A stretch of 64,000 bases of DNA from Lujinxingia vulgaris. GTDB taxonomy: Bacteria; Myxococcota_A; Bradymonadia; Bradymonadales; Bradymonadaceae. The translations under genes and the position numbers were made by a program. The stretch spans positions 18,930-82,929 of the forward strand of contig NZ_VOSL01000145.1 of the NCBI RefSeq assembly GCF_007997005.1. The letters are read 5' to 3'. Below the pieces are notes generated by a model. The model made no database searches, was not told where the DNA came from, and saw only the letters and a program-made list of their open reading frames with translations. This document shows positions 24,566 to 32,102 of the stretch, in pieces (the first letter of the stretch is position 1; each line of letters opens with the position of its first letter).

Positions 24566-25450
24566 TTAGTGGGACGGGGCGGTCAGGTCGATACCGACGG
24601 CAGCGGCGCAGGCAGGCGAGGCGTCGGGTGAGGGGGAGACCTCATAGTGCACGCGCCAGGCCTCGTCGCTGCGCAGCCCGAGGTGATCGAGCCAGGGGAA
24701 GATCTCCTGGTCGACGGTGTGGTAGTAGATCGCGGCGAGCTGTGCGGGCTGAAGGGTGCCGAGGTTTCCGGCCTCGGTGTCGACGCTGATCTCCTGACCC
24801 GCGAGGCGATCGAGGGTCTGCGGGCCGGCGTCAAAGAGGCGCTCGTAGGCAAAGAGTAGCGAGGGCGTGCGGGCGCGAGCCTGGCGCGCGGCGTTGCGCT
24901 GGTGGGTGGTGAGGAGCCAGTCGAGCAGCGTGCGCGAGGCGGCGATGACCTCGGTGAGACTGCGCTCGATGGTCTCGCAGAGCTTGATGATGGCGTTGTC
25001 GGAGCTGACCGCGCTCAGGCCCAGGTAGGTGGCGCGTGAAAGCGTCAGGTTAAAGACGAAGATCTCAACGCCCGCGTCGAAGATGGCCTCGGGGGTGGGC
25101 GAGAGGGAGGTGGCGTGCTCCGGCACCTCCTGGGGTGAGGCGCCCAGGGCCTCGCAGATGTGCAGGGTGAGGTAGAGGTGGCGGTTGAGCTCATCGAGGC
25201 TGAAGATCGCCGGGCTTAACGCTGCGGCCGGGGCGTCGCTAAGACTGATGGCAGCCAGCCACCCGATGATCTGCTCGACGCTCTGGCGGGTGGCCGAGGC
25301 TCGCCGGGCCCACTGCTGCCTGGCGAGCACGCGTTGCTCGGGACGCACCAGGGGGTGGTCGGGTCGGGGCGCGGGCCACTGGTGGTCGTCTTCGAGCAGC
25401 GCGCGATGAAGTTGAAAGAGGGCGTCGGAGGTGGCGTGGCGCCTGGTCAT
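24566..25450 (-). CDS. Helical protein of unknown function
   Basis: A 294-residue, largely alpha-helical, soluble protein with no recognised family. A weak pattern of paired helices runs through it (LSLDELNRHLYLTLHICEAL-type, DNAIIKLCETIERSLTEV). No signal peptide, TM helix or catalytic motif is visible. The start is uncertain: ATG 25448-25450 (MTRRH) has a CGAGAG upstream, ATG 25478-25480 is an alternative. It is divergent from the CYTH gene. Confidence 0.55.
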   Translation of the reverse strand: MTRRHATSDALFQLHRALLEDDHQWPAPRPDHPLVRPEQRVLARQQWARRASATRQSVEQIIGWLAAISLSDAPAAALSPAIFSLDELNRHLYLTLHICEALGASPQEVPEHATSLSPTPEAIFDAGVEIFVFNLTLSRATYLGLSAVSSDNAIIKLCETIERSLTEVIAASRTLLDWLLTTHQRNAARQARARTPSLLFAYERLFDAGPQTLDRLAGQEISVDTEAGNLGTLQPAQLAAIYYHTVDQEIFPWLDHLGLRSDEAWRVHYEVSPSPDASPACAAAVGIDLTAPSH

Positions 25451-25624
25451 GCCTGTGCTCTCGGTAGGGGATGCGATCATAAAGAGGCGGTCGTTGACGA
25501 GGGCCATCGCGCCGTGCCAGCGTGGCGCGCAGCAGGGCCGCAGCAGTCGGCCGCAAACAGCGCTGGCTTGCGTTCGGAGAAGTTGCTCACCGGGTGCACC
25601 AGGGCAAGCAATGGCGAGCGGGTG

Positions 25625-26125
25625 ATGGGCACCGAGATCGAGCGAAAATTTCTGGTCAGCGATGCGAGCTGGCGGGCACATATTCGGCGCAGTCAGCCCC
25701 TGGCCCAGGGGTATCTGGCGTCTTCGCCGGATACTACGGTGCGGGTGCGGGTGGCCGGGGATGCGGCGTTCTTGACGCTGAAAGGCCCGGTCCGCGATCT
25801 TGCGCGCGCCGAGTTTGAGTATGCGATCCCGGTGGAAGAGGCCCGCGAGATGCTCGCGCTCTTTTGTGAGGGGCATCGGCTCGAGAAGGTTCGCCACGAG
25901 GTCGAGGTCGGCGATCATCTCTGGGAGATCGATGAGTTCTCCGGTGAAAACCGGGGGCTGATCGTCGCCGAAGTTGAGCTGGCGAGCGCCGATGAGCACT
26001 TTGAGCGTCCGTCGTGGCTGGGCGCCGAGGTCTCGGGGATGCCCCGGTATTATAACTCGCAGCTGGTTGTGCGCCCCTTCGCGCGCTGGAGCGAGGCCGA
26101 GCAGCGCGGGGAGCAAACGCGTTAA
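25625..26125 (+). CDS. CYTH-domain protein (triphosphate tunnel metalloenzyme)
   Basis: A 166-residue CYTH-fold protein. The ExExK motif is EIERKF at residues 4-9, and the tunnel residues continue with RVRV, LTLKG, RAEFEYAIP and EKVRHEV, all typical of bacterial CYTH/TTM enzymes. Most characterised relatives are inorganic triphosphatases, some thiamine triphosphatases or class IV adenylate cyclases; which one applies is not visible. ATG 25625 is preceded by GCGAGCGGG. The next gene begins 98 bp downstream and is of KamE type; no functional link is obvious. Confidence 0.9.
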   Translation: MGTEIERKFLVSDASWRAHIRRSQPLAQGYLASSPDTTVRVRVAGDAAFLTLKGPVRDLARAEFEYAIPVEEAREMLALFCEGHRLEKVRHEVEVGDHLWEIDEFSGENRGLIVAEVELASADEHFERPSWLGAEVSGMPRYYNSQLVVRPFARWSEAEQRGEQTR

Positions 26126-26223
26126 GAATACGAAGCTGAGGCTGGTCCGGGTCGCAATGGCGAACTCCGGCTGGTGAGAACGGATCAGGTGACAGGCAGC
26201 GATCCTGGATCGCGGAGGTTGTG

Positions 26224-26997
26224 ATGGCAGTAGTAGGACGAGTTGGGGCGACGCCGCCCGATCTGACGCGGGTGCGGCCCTACGGCGATACGCTCGATGA
26301 TGGCCAGGTGCAGACGAGCTTTACCCTGCCGGTGCCCTGCGGGGAGGAGGCGCGGGAGGCCGCCCGGATGGTCGCCCGGAAGATGGGGCTTGAAGATCCG
26401 CAGGTCTATCACATGCAGGATCTCGGTGAGGGCTACACCTATTTTCTGGTGTACGGGCGCTTTACCGAGGCGATCGACTTCACGCAGATTCAGGTGGCGA
26501 AGGTCGAGAGCGAGCGCATGGATTTTTATGCGATCAACGCCTTTATCGAAGCGCAGATCGGGCGGAAGATCACCGTTCTGGGGGCCTGCACCGGCACCGA
26601 CGCGCATTCGGTGGGCATCGACGCGATCATGAATATGAAGGGCTACAACGGGGATTATGGCCTGGAGCGCTACCCGATGATCAACGCCTACAACCTGGGC
26701 ATGCAGGTGCGTAACGAAGACCTGATCGCGCACGCGGTGGAAAAACAGGCCGACGCGCTGCTGGTCAGCCAGGTCGTGACCCAGAAAGATGTGCACATCA
26801 AGAACCTGGCCGAGCTCATCGATATGCTCGAGGCTGAGGGCTTGCGCCAGAAGATGGTGGTGGTCTGTGGTGGGCCGCGCATCTCCCATGAGCTCGCGCT
26901 GGAGCTGGGGTATGACGCCGGTTTTGGGCCGGGGACGACCGCGCCGGATGTGGCGAGTTATTTTGTGCAGGAGATCGTGGCGCGCGGGCTGGCGTGA
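26224..26997 (+). CDS. kamE: KamE-type B12-binding subunit (lysine 5,6-aminomutase beta / OAM dimerisation domain)
   Basis: A 257-residue homologue of the beta subunit of lysine 5,6-aminomutase, the adenosylcobalamin- and PLP-dependent enzyme moving the amino group of (beta-)lysine. The N-terminal dimerisation domain (RVRPYGDTLDDGQVQTSFTLP) is followed by a B12-binding Rossmann domain with D126-x-H128-x-x-G131 (cobalt-ligating His) in GTDAHSVGIDAIMNMKGYNG; Lys139 matches the PLP lysine of KamE. ATG 26224 has GGAGG at 5 nt; the preceding GTG is in frame but too close to the SD. The alpha subunit gene kamD, normally adjacent, is not in this window. The gene ends at a strong bidirectional terminator. 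Confidence 0.88.
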   Translation: MAVVGRVGATPPDLTRVRPYGDTLDDGQVQTSFTLPVPCGEEAREAARMVARKMGLEDPQVYHMQDLGEGYTYFLVYGRFTEAIDFTQIQVAKVESERMDFYAINAFIEAQIGRKITVLGACTGTDAHSVGIDAIMNMKGYNGDYGLERYPMINAYNLGMQVRNEDLIAHAVEKQADALLVSQVVTQKDVHIKNLAELIDMLEAEGLRQKMVVVCGGPRISHELALELGYDAGFGPGTTAPDVASYFVQEIVARGLA

Positions 26998-27020
26998 AAT
27001 GTCGGCTGCAGGTGCGCGAT

Positions 27021-27060
27021 AAAAAAGAGCCGCCCCGGGCATGCCCGGGGCGGCTCTTTT
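27021..27060. terminator. Bidirectional rho-independent terminator
   Basis: A perfect palindromic stem, arms 27023-27040 and 27043-27060 apart from the centre, with A-run on the left and T-run on the right. It serves the convergent kamE (+) and pentapeptide-type (-) genes. Confidence 0.92.
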
Positions 27061-27081
27061 CTTAGAAAAAAACCAGGAGGC

Positions 27082-27711
27082 CTAGAGGGCTTTGCGGCGT
27101 CCGCTCTTCTCGAGGAAGCCTTCGGGGAGTTCGGTGCCGCGCAGCGCCACCTCGACGTGGTAGCAGTTTTTGGCGTCGACGTCGGTGATGGTGGTGGCAT
27201 CGACGATGAGCTCACGCAGGGTCACGTGCGACCAGTCTCCGCCCTCGATCGAGACGTTCTGCCAGCGTCCGCCCTTGAAGGTGACGCGCTCCATCATCCA
27301 ATCTTGAGCGGCCAGGCCCTCGAGTTCGCATTCGTTGAGGCGGCAGTCGGTCCACTCGTTGTCGCCGATCACGACCTGGTCAAAGGAGCAGCGGCTCAAG
27401 GTGCTGGCGTCGAGCGCCCAGCCCTCGTAGCTGCCGCCTTCAAAGTGGCAGTGCAGCAGGGTGACGCCTTCGAAGAAGGCGCCGTCGAGGATGGCATCTT
27501 TGAACCGCACTTCACTGAGCGTGCAGTTCTCGAAGGCGCAGTTGGTCAGGTCGAGCTCCGAGAAGTCGAAGCCGGTGAGGGTAAGCTCACGGAAGGTCTG
27601 AGCTTCGAGGGAGATGGGGGAGGACGCGTCGCGCTCCTGGCGAGAGCGCAGGGCGCTGTGGAAAGCCTGGGGGTTTGCGCTTCGGATCAGAGACGCCAGG
27701 TTATCGGACAT
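27082..27711 (-). CDS. Pentapeptide-repeat-like protein
   Basis: A 209-residue protein. After a helical N-terminus (LASLIRSANPQAFHSALRSRQ) the sequence repeats with a five-residue period of A(D/N)LXX type, here divergent: FDFSELDLTNCAFENCTLSE, RFKDAILDGAFFEGVTLLHC and CSFDQVVIGDNEWTDCRLNE. This predicts a right-handed quadrilateral beta-helix as in pentapeptide-repeat proteins. ATG 27709-27711 has GAGG upstream. Function is unknown; some relatives mimic DNA to inhibit gyrase, but nothing here supports that. Confidence 0.72.
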   Translation of the reverse strand: MSDNLASLIRSANPQAFHSALRSRQERDASSPISLEAQTFRELTLTGFDFSELDLTNCAFENCTLSEVRFKDAILDGAFFEGVTLLHCHFEGGSYEGWALDASTLSRCSFDQVVIGDNEWTDCRLNECELEGLAAQDWMMERVTFKGGRWQNVSIEGGDWSHVTLRELIVDATTITDVDAKNCYHVEVALRGTELPEGFLEKSGRRKAL

Positions 27712-27983
27712 AAAAGAGGCCTCAAGCGGGGGAGACTGCTGAGTCGATACAACACAGAAAGGGACGGGAGAGGTTGGGCGTCGCGAAGACGCGCGGCAAC
27801 TTAGGCACAAGCGCGGTGGGGTGCAAGCCCCGAGTGCGAGGTTGCAGGCAGGGGCGGTCGCGACCGCGGACATGCGACCGAGATGCGCGCGGCAGGGCCA
27901 GACCTTTGGGGCGATCTTTCACTCTGTGTTAAGGTGCGCGCCGAAACGCGGTGGTAAAGATGAGTGGACATGCAGGAGGTTCG

Positions 27984-28802
27984 ATGCGTGGTGGTCGAGG
28001 ATGGGTTGGCGGGGTAGTGGGCGCGTTTGCGCTTCTGGTCAGCGTGCCGGCCTGGGGCCAGCAGGAGGCGGAAGCCGGTGTGTATTATGGCGACGGGCTT
28101 CGCCATCTGGCGGAGGGTCGCTATGGCGAGGCGCTTGTCGAGCTTCACCGCGCCTACGGCATCGCCGGTGAGCCGGAGATGTTGGAGGCGATTGTGGGGG
28201 CCTACGATGCGATGGGGTTGTGCGAGGCGGCCATGCATCAACGCGACTTCTACGGGATACGTCACGGGCAGGCGTCGGCCCCTCGATTGAAGCGTTGTCT
28301 GCGCGTCGGTCAGGTCGAGCCGATCTGTGAGGGTGGGGGAGAGCGCGTGGTGGTCGACGCGACCTTTGAGGTGGCGTGCGGCCAGCGCGTGCTCCTGGCC
28401 GAGGGGAGCTACCGCATGGCGCAAGAGGGTGGCGAGGTTGTGGAGGTTGCCGTGGAGGCTGAGAGCTCGCAGCAGGTCGAGCTCAAGGAGCCGCCCCCGA
28501 TCAAAGGAGCGGTCGCCAGGCTTCGAGGCCCCGGGCTCTTTGGCACCGATGTGCAGCGACTGCAGCCGAGCGCGCCGAGCTACACGGTGTATCAGTCGGC
28601 CGACGGGCTCTATCAGCTCTGGGTGCGTCCGGCGGATGAAGCGCGTCGCTATGAGGCCGTGCCCCGGGTTGAGATCGTGTGTCCGGATGATGCGGGTGAG
28701 CAGGTCGACGCGGGCTGCGCCTGGCTTCGCGAGCTGCGGCGGCGCTCCGGGTACACCGACAACCCCACTCGCCTGGAGGTGGTGGTGCCCCGGGTGCGCT
28801 GA
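27984..28802 (+). CDS. Secreted protein with N-terminal TPR-like helices
   Basis: A 272-residue exported protein. The signal peptide ends near VPAWG-QQ. Residues about 30-80 form helical hairpins of TPR type (GLRHLAEGRYGEALVELHRAYGIAG), followed by a Cys-containing beta-rich half (RVVVDATFEVACGQRVLLAEGSYRM resembles a PEGA-like strand pattern). ATG 27984 has an ideal SD (AGGAGG). It is divergent from the pentapeptide-type gene; the 272-bp region between them shows no convincing promoter. Confidence 0.65.
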   Translation: MRGGRGWVGGVVGAFALLVSVPAWGQQEAEAGVYYGDGLRHLAEGRYGEALVELHRAYGIAGEPEMLEAIVGAYDAMGLCEAAMHQRDFYGIRHGQASAPRLKRCLRVGQVEPICEGGGERVVVDATFEVACGQRVLLAEGSYRMAQEGGEVVEVAVEAESSQQVELKEPPPIKGAVARLRGPGLFGTDVQRLQPSAPSYTVYQSADGLYQLWVRPADEARRYEAVPRVEIVCPDDAGEQVDAGCAWLRELRRRSGYTDNPTRLEVVVPRVR

Positions 28803-28811
28803 CGCACCGGG

Positions 28812-30473
28812 TCAGCGCTGCGTCGCGGGGCGCGATGAGGTGCGCTCAAAGCGGACTTCGGCCATGGCGGGCTCATCGGCGGAGAGGAGCTCGGTGAGGG
28901 CGAAGTCGCGGGGGCCGAGGTCACCGCGGGTCGGCGCGCCGGCGCCATCGAGGTGGACCAGGCGGACCTGCAGGCGCTCGTTGCGACGCAGGCTCTCGGC
29001 GCGGGCAAAGTAGCGGATGGCCGAGGCGACCACCGCCGGAGTGCCCGGCCCAAGGCCGACGGCGAGCAGGTTGAGCGGATCGTTGATCGTCATGGCGAGC
29101 AGGGCGTTGAATTCGTCGAGGGCCGGGCGTGTGGCGTCCCAGCGCAGCACGTCATCGGGGCGGCGGGCGGGGAAGGGCTCGGCGACGATGGCGGCGATCG
29201 GGCCGTGGTCGGCGCGCAGGGCGTCTAAGAAGTCCATGGTGGGGAAGAGGCGCTCCAGATCGTAGTCGGCGCTGCGCAGGGCGACGCCGCGCTCGGCCAT
29301 GCGCCTGGCGAGCTGGGTGGAGACGCCCGGGCGGTTGAGCACGGCCACCGGGAGCTCGTGGGCGATCGCCAGGCGTTCGACGGCCGTGGCGAGCACGGCG
29401 CCGGGGCCGGGCACATAGATCAGCGGCGCGCCGGTGTCGTCGAGCCAGGGCGCCGGGGTGGCGCGGTTGGCAAAGGGCTCCCAGCGCACCTCTCGCCGCC
29501 CCGCGGGGCCCAGCGCTACCGGCGAGCTCTCGGCACCTTCAAAGAGCTCATTGGCGAGATGTTGAGCGATGGTGCGAGTATCAAGGCCTTCGGCGTTGAG
29601 GTCGATGACCTTGACGTGTGCCGCGCGGTGGCGGTGGCGCAGCGCGCGGGCGAGCCCCACAGCGGCGCCATACGGGGCGACAACCGGGTCGAAGGGCTCC
29701 AGCCCGAAGGCGCCGGCGGAGTCGAGCACCGCGACAAAACCGGCGCCGGGTTGCATCAGGCGTGTGGTGAAGCGCTCGGCGGTGACCAGGGCGTCTTCGA
29801 CCACGCTCATGGCGTCATCGAGATGCGCCGGGGCGCGCAGGCTGCCCAGAAAGATGACGACGTCGGTGGGGCCGTTGAGCTCGGGGCGACGCCCCTCGAC
29901 GCGGGCGCGCACCCCCCGGGCGTTAAGCAGCTCGGCCAGAAGGGGCGCCACACCGAAGCCGTCGTTGGTGATCAGGGCGCGCTGGCCGCGCTTGAGCGCC
30001 GGCAGGGGTTGGCCCGGGGCGTCGACCGGCGCGAGGGTCGGAGACGTGATGTGGCGCGCCGCCGAAGCCCCCGTCGCCGAAGCGGGCGAAGGCGATGCGG
30101 GAAGGGGAGGGATCGATGTGCGCGCCGGAAGCTCGGCGTCGGAGAGCGCGCCGGAGGTGGGGCTCACCGCGACGTGCGGGGAATGCGCCGCCGTCGCGAT
30201 GGCTTCTGAGGAGGTCTCCTCCTCGGGGGGCGCGGGCTCGGCCGGTGGATCTTCGGCCGCGGAGTCCTGCGAAGGTTGCTGCGCGCTGGCGAGGTGGCGG
30301 ATGGTATCCACCAGCTCGGCATGCGACTCAAGCACCTGGCTTAAGGCGCGCTGGCTGGCTGCAGCCGCTTCCAGGTAGTCGGTGTGGGCCGCTTCCAGGC
30401 GTTGTTGCGAACGCTCCAGACGCTCAATGAGTCGGGGCCAGGGCAGCTGGTCTTTGGAACGGGGGTCACTCAT
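28812..30473 (-). CDS. Degenerate ketoreductase-like (PfaA-type KR) protein with coiled-coil N-terminus
   Basis: A 553-residue protein. Residues about 10-70 form a coiled coil (IERLERSQQRLEAAHTDYLE), then a Pro/Ala/Ser-rich linker. From about 165 two Rossmann-like halves follow: RALITNDGFGVAPLLAELL and APLIYVPGPGAVLATAVERLA. Their order, with VVAPYGAAVGLARALRHRH and VKVIDLN between, matches the paired structural and catalytic subdomains of KR domains in PUFA/polyketide synthases of PfaA type. The NADPH motif GGxxGxG is missing from both and the catalytic Lys/Tyr are not evident, so it is probably not an active reductase. Start ATG 30471-30473 is preceded by CGAG. It is divergent from secG. 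The call rests on pattern similarity by eye. Confidence 0.5.
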   Translation of the reverse strand: MSDPRSKDQLPWPRLIERLERSQQRLEAAHTDYLEAAAASQRALSQVLESHAELVDTIRHLASAQQPSQDSAAEDPPAEPAPPEEETSSEAIATAAHSPHVAVSPTSGALSDAELPARTSIPPLPASPSPASATGASAARHITSPTLAPVDAPGQPLPALKRGQRALITNDGFGVAPLLAELLNARGVRARVEGRRPELNGPTDVVIFLGSLRAPAHLDDAMSVVEDALVTAERFTTRLMQPGAGFVAVLDSAGAFGLEPFDPVVAPYGAAVGLARALRHRHRAAHVKVIDLNAEGLDTRTIAQHLANELFEGAESSPVALGPAGRREVRWEPFANRATPAPWLDDTGAPLIYVPGPGAVLATAVERLAIAHELPVAVLNRPGVSTQLARRMAERGVALRSADYDLERLFPTMDFLDALRADHGPIAAIVAEPFPARRPDDVLRWDATRPALDEFNALLAMTINDPLNLLAVGLGPGTPAVVASAIRYFARAESLRRNERLQVRLVHLDGAGAPTRGDLGPRDFALTELLSADEPAMAEVRFERTSSRPATQR

Positions 30474-30485
30474 AGGTCTCGTCGC

Positions 30486-30514
30486 TTGCGTTCGGTTCGT
30501 CGCTACGGTATGAA
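30486..30514 (+). promoter_or_regulatory. Predicted promoter of secG
   Basis: TTGCGT (30486-30491), a 17-bp spacer and TATGAA (30509-30514), with a leader of about 108 nt to the secG ATG. Confidence 0.45.
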
Positions 30515-30628
30515 CTCTCGGCTTTTGGGGCCGCAAAATCTTCGCGCGCGCAGGCTGCGCGGCTTTGCCCCGCAGACAAGTAAAGATCGAACGCGAAAAA
30601 ATCCAACCTCTCTCGGTTTGAAACTATC

Positions 30629-31120
30629 ATGCAAACCTTATTGCTCGTCATCCACGTTATTGTCAGCTTCGTTATTGTTGTCGTGATCTTGCTGCAGTCG
30701 GGCAAGGGCGGCGGCATGGGTTCCGGTTTTGGAGGTGCCGCGGCGGTCGGCCAGCAGATCTTTGGTGGGCGAGGCGCGGCGACCTTTCTGGGCAAGCTGA
30801 CCGTGGCGCTGGGCGCGACCTTCTTTGTGACCAGCATGGCGCTGGCCTGGTACTCCAGCCGTCCGCAGTCGGCGCTGGACTTGAGTCAGACCGCTGGCGA
30901 GACGCCGCAGTCGCAGGTTGAGCAGATCATCGAAGAAGGTGGTAGCGGCTCCGCGCCCGCCCCGGCTCCGGCCAATGAGGCGCCGATCGAGCTCAACGTA
31001 GAGTCGCCCGAAGAGGCGGCGCCTGCTCCGGCTGACGAAGTTCCCGTTGAGGACACGACTGCTCCGGCCGAGATCGCGCCGACGCCGGCGGAGGAAGCTC
31101 CGGCGGAAGAAGCTCAGTAA
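30629..31120 (+). CDS. secG: Protein translocase subunit SecG
   Basis: A 163-residue SecG, the auxiliary subunit of the SecYEG channel that eases SecA-driven export. TM1 is LLLVIHVIVSFVIVVVILLQSG, then the conserved GKGGGMGSGFGG loop and TM2 (KLTVALGATFFVTSMALAWY). It is about twice the usual length because of an 80-residue C-terminal tail rich in Pro, Ala and Glu (EAAPAPADEVPVED-type), which would lie in the periplasm if topology is canonical. ATG 30629 opens TM1 directly. It ends before the palindrome and terminator at 31126-31212. Confidence 0.93.
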   Translation: MQTLLLVIHVIVSFVIVVVILLQSGKGGGMGSGFGGAAAVGQQIFGGRGAATFLGKLTVALGATFFVTSMALAWYSSRPQSALDLSQTAGETPQSQVEQIIEEGGSGSAPAPAPANEAPIELNVESPEEAAPAPADEVPVEDTTAPAEIAPTPAEEAPAEEAQ

Positions 31121-31125
31121 GCATC

Positions 31126-31143
31126 TGGCGATCGCGATCGCCA
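31126..31143. other. 18-bp perfect palindrome containing GCGATCGC
   Basis: TGGCGATCGCGATCGCCA is its own reverse complement and contains two GATC sites and the octamer core GCGATCGC twice overlapping at the centre. It lies 5 bp after the secG stop. Confidence 0.8.
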
Positions 31144-31155
31144 TGAGGCATCGAC

Positions 31156-31212
31156 TCGAGGCCACAGCCGACGACGCGAACGCGCCGCTGCGGCTGTGGC
31201 CTCGATGTGTTT
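31156..31212 (+). terminator. Predicted terminator of secG
   Basis: A perfect 15-bp stem (31156-31170 with 31191-31205) with a 20-nt loop is followed by TGTGTTTT. The tract is interrupted but T-rich. Confidence 0.6.
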
Positions 31213-31262
31213 TGGCGCTTAGCTTTTTGCGCCCGACTCCACCTGACCTGTGAGGAAGACCT

Positions 31263-32102
31263 GTGAAGCGTCCCGAACTTCTCAACGCGATTGATGCTCA
31301 TTTTGAACGTCCGGCCGACGCGCTCGGCCAGGAGGCCCGCGCCGACTTTGAGGCATTTCTCAAACTTCTCGAAGAGGGCAGCGTGCGCGCGGCCTACCCC
31401 TCGGAGCAGGGCTGGGTGGTGGAGCCTTCGGTCAAGCGAGGCATCCTGCTGGGGTTTCGGCTCGGGCAGAACGTGGAGATGGGCGGGAACGATCTTCAGT
31501 TCAGCGATAAAGACACCTACCCGGCCCAGCGCCTGCCGGTGGTGGAGCGGGGGGTTCGCGTGGTGCCCGGGGGAAGCTCAGTGCGCCGCGGGGCCTACAT
31601 TGGTGAGCGGGTCACGATGATGCCGCCGGCTTTTGTCAACGTCGGGGCGTATGTGGGGGCGCAGTCGATGGTCGACAGCCACGCGCTGGTGGGGAGCTGC
31701 GCGCAGATTGGGGAGCGGGTGCATCTCTCGGCGGGCGCGCAGGTGGGCGGGGTGTTGGAGCCCATCGGGCAGACGCCGGTGATCGTCGAAGATGACGCGT
31801 TGATCGGTGGCAACACCGGCCTCTACGAAGGGGTGCAGGTGGGCAAAGGGGCGGTGATCGGGGCCGGATGTGTGATCACGGCGAGCACCCCGGTTTTTGA
31901 CCTGGTGCGCGAGGAGGTCTATCGGGCCACGGCTGAGGAGCCGCTGAAGATCCCGGCTGGCGCGGTGGTGATCCCGGGCAGCCGTCCGGCCCGCGGCGAC
32001 TTTGCGAAGACGCACGGTCTGACGATGGCCGCGCTGTTGATCATCAAGTACCGCGACGAACGCACCGACGCCCGCTCGGCCCTTGAGGAGCTCTTGCGAT
32101 GA
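31263..32102 (+). CDS. dapD: Tetrahydrodipicolinate N-succinyltransferase
   Basis: A 279-residue DapD, which succinylates tetrahydrodipicolinate with succinyl-CoA in the lysine/meso-diaminopimelate pathway. The left-handed beta-helix is visible from hexapeptide-like turns (VRRGAYIGERVTMMPPAFVNVGAYVG, VGSCAQIGERVHLSAGAQVGGVLEP). The DapD hallmarks VPGGSSVRRGAYI, MVDSHALVGSCAQIG and NTGLYEG(V) are present. GTG 31263 is used, with an SD (GAGGAAG) 7 nt upstream. Its TGA overlaps the ATG of the next aminotransferase (ATGA), giving coupled translation. Confidence 0.95.
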   Translation: MKRPELLNAIDAHFERPADALGQEARADFEAFLKLLEEGSVRAAYPSEQGWVVEPSVKRGILLGFRLGQNVEMGGNDLQFSDKDTYPAQRLPVVERGVRVVPGGSSVRRGAYIGERVTMMPPAFVNVGAYVGAQSMVDSHALVGSCAQIGERVHLSAGAQVGGVLEPIGQTPVIVEDDALIGGNTGLYEGVQVGKGAVIGAGCVITASTPVFDLVREEVYRATAEEPLKIPAGAVVIPGSRPARGDFAKTHGLTMAALLIIKYRDERTDARSALEELLR

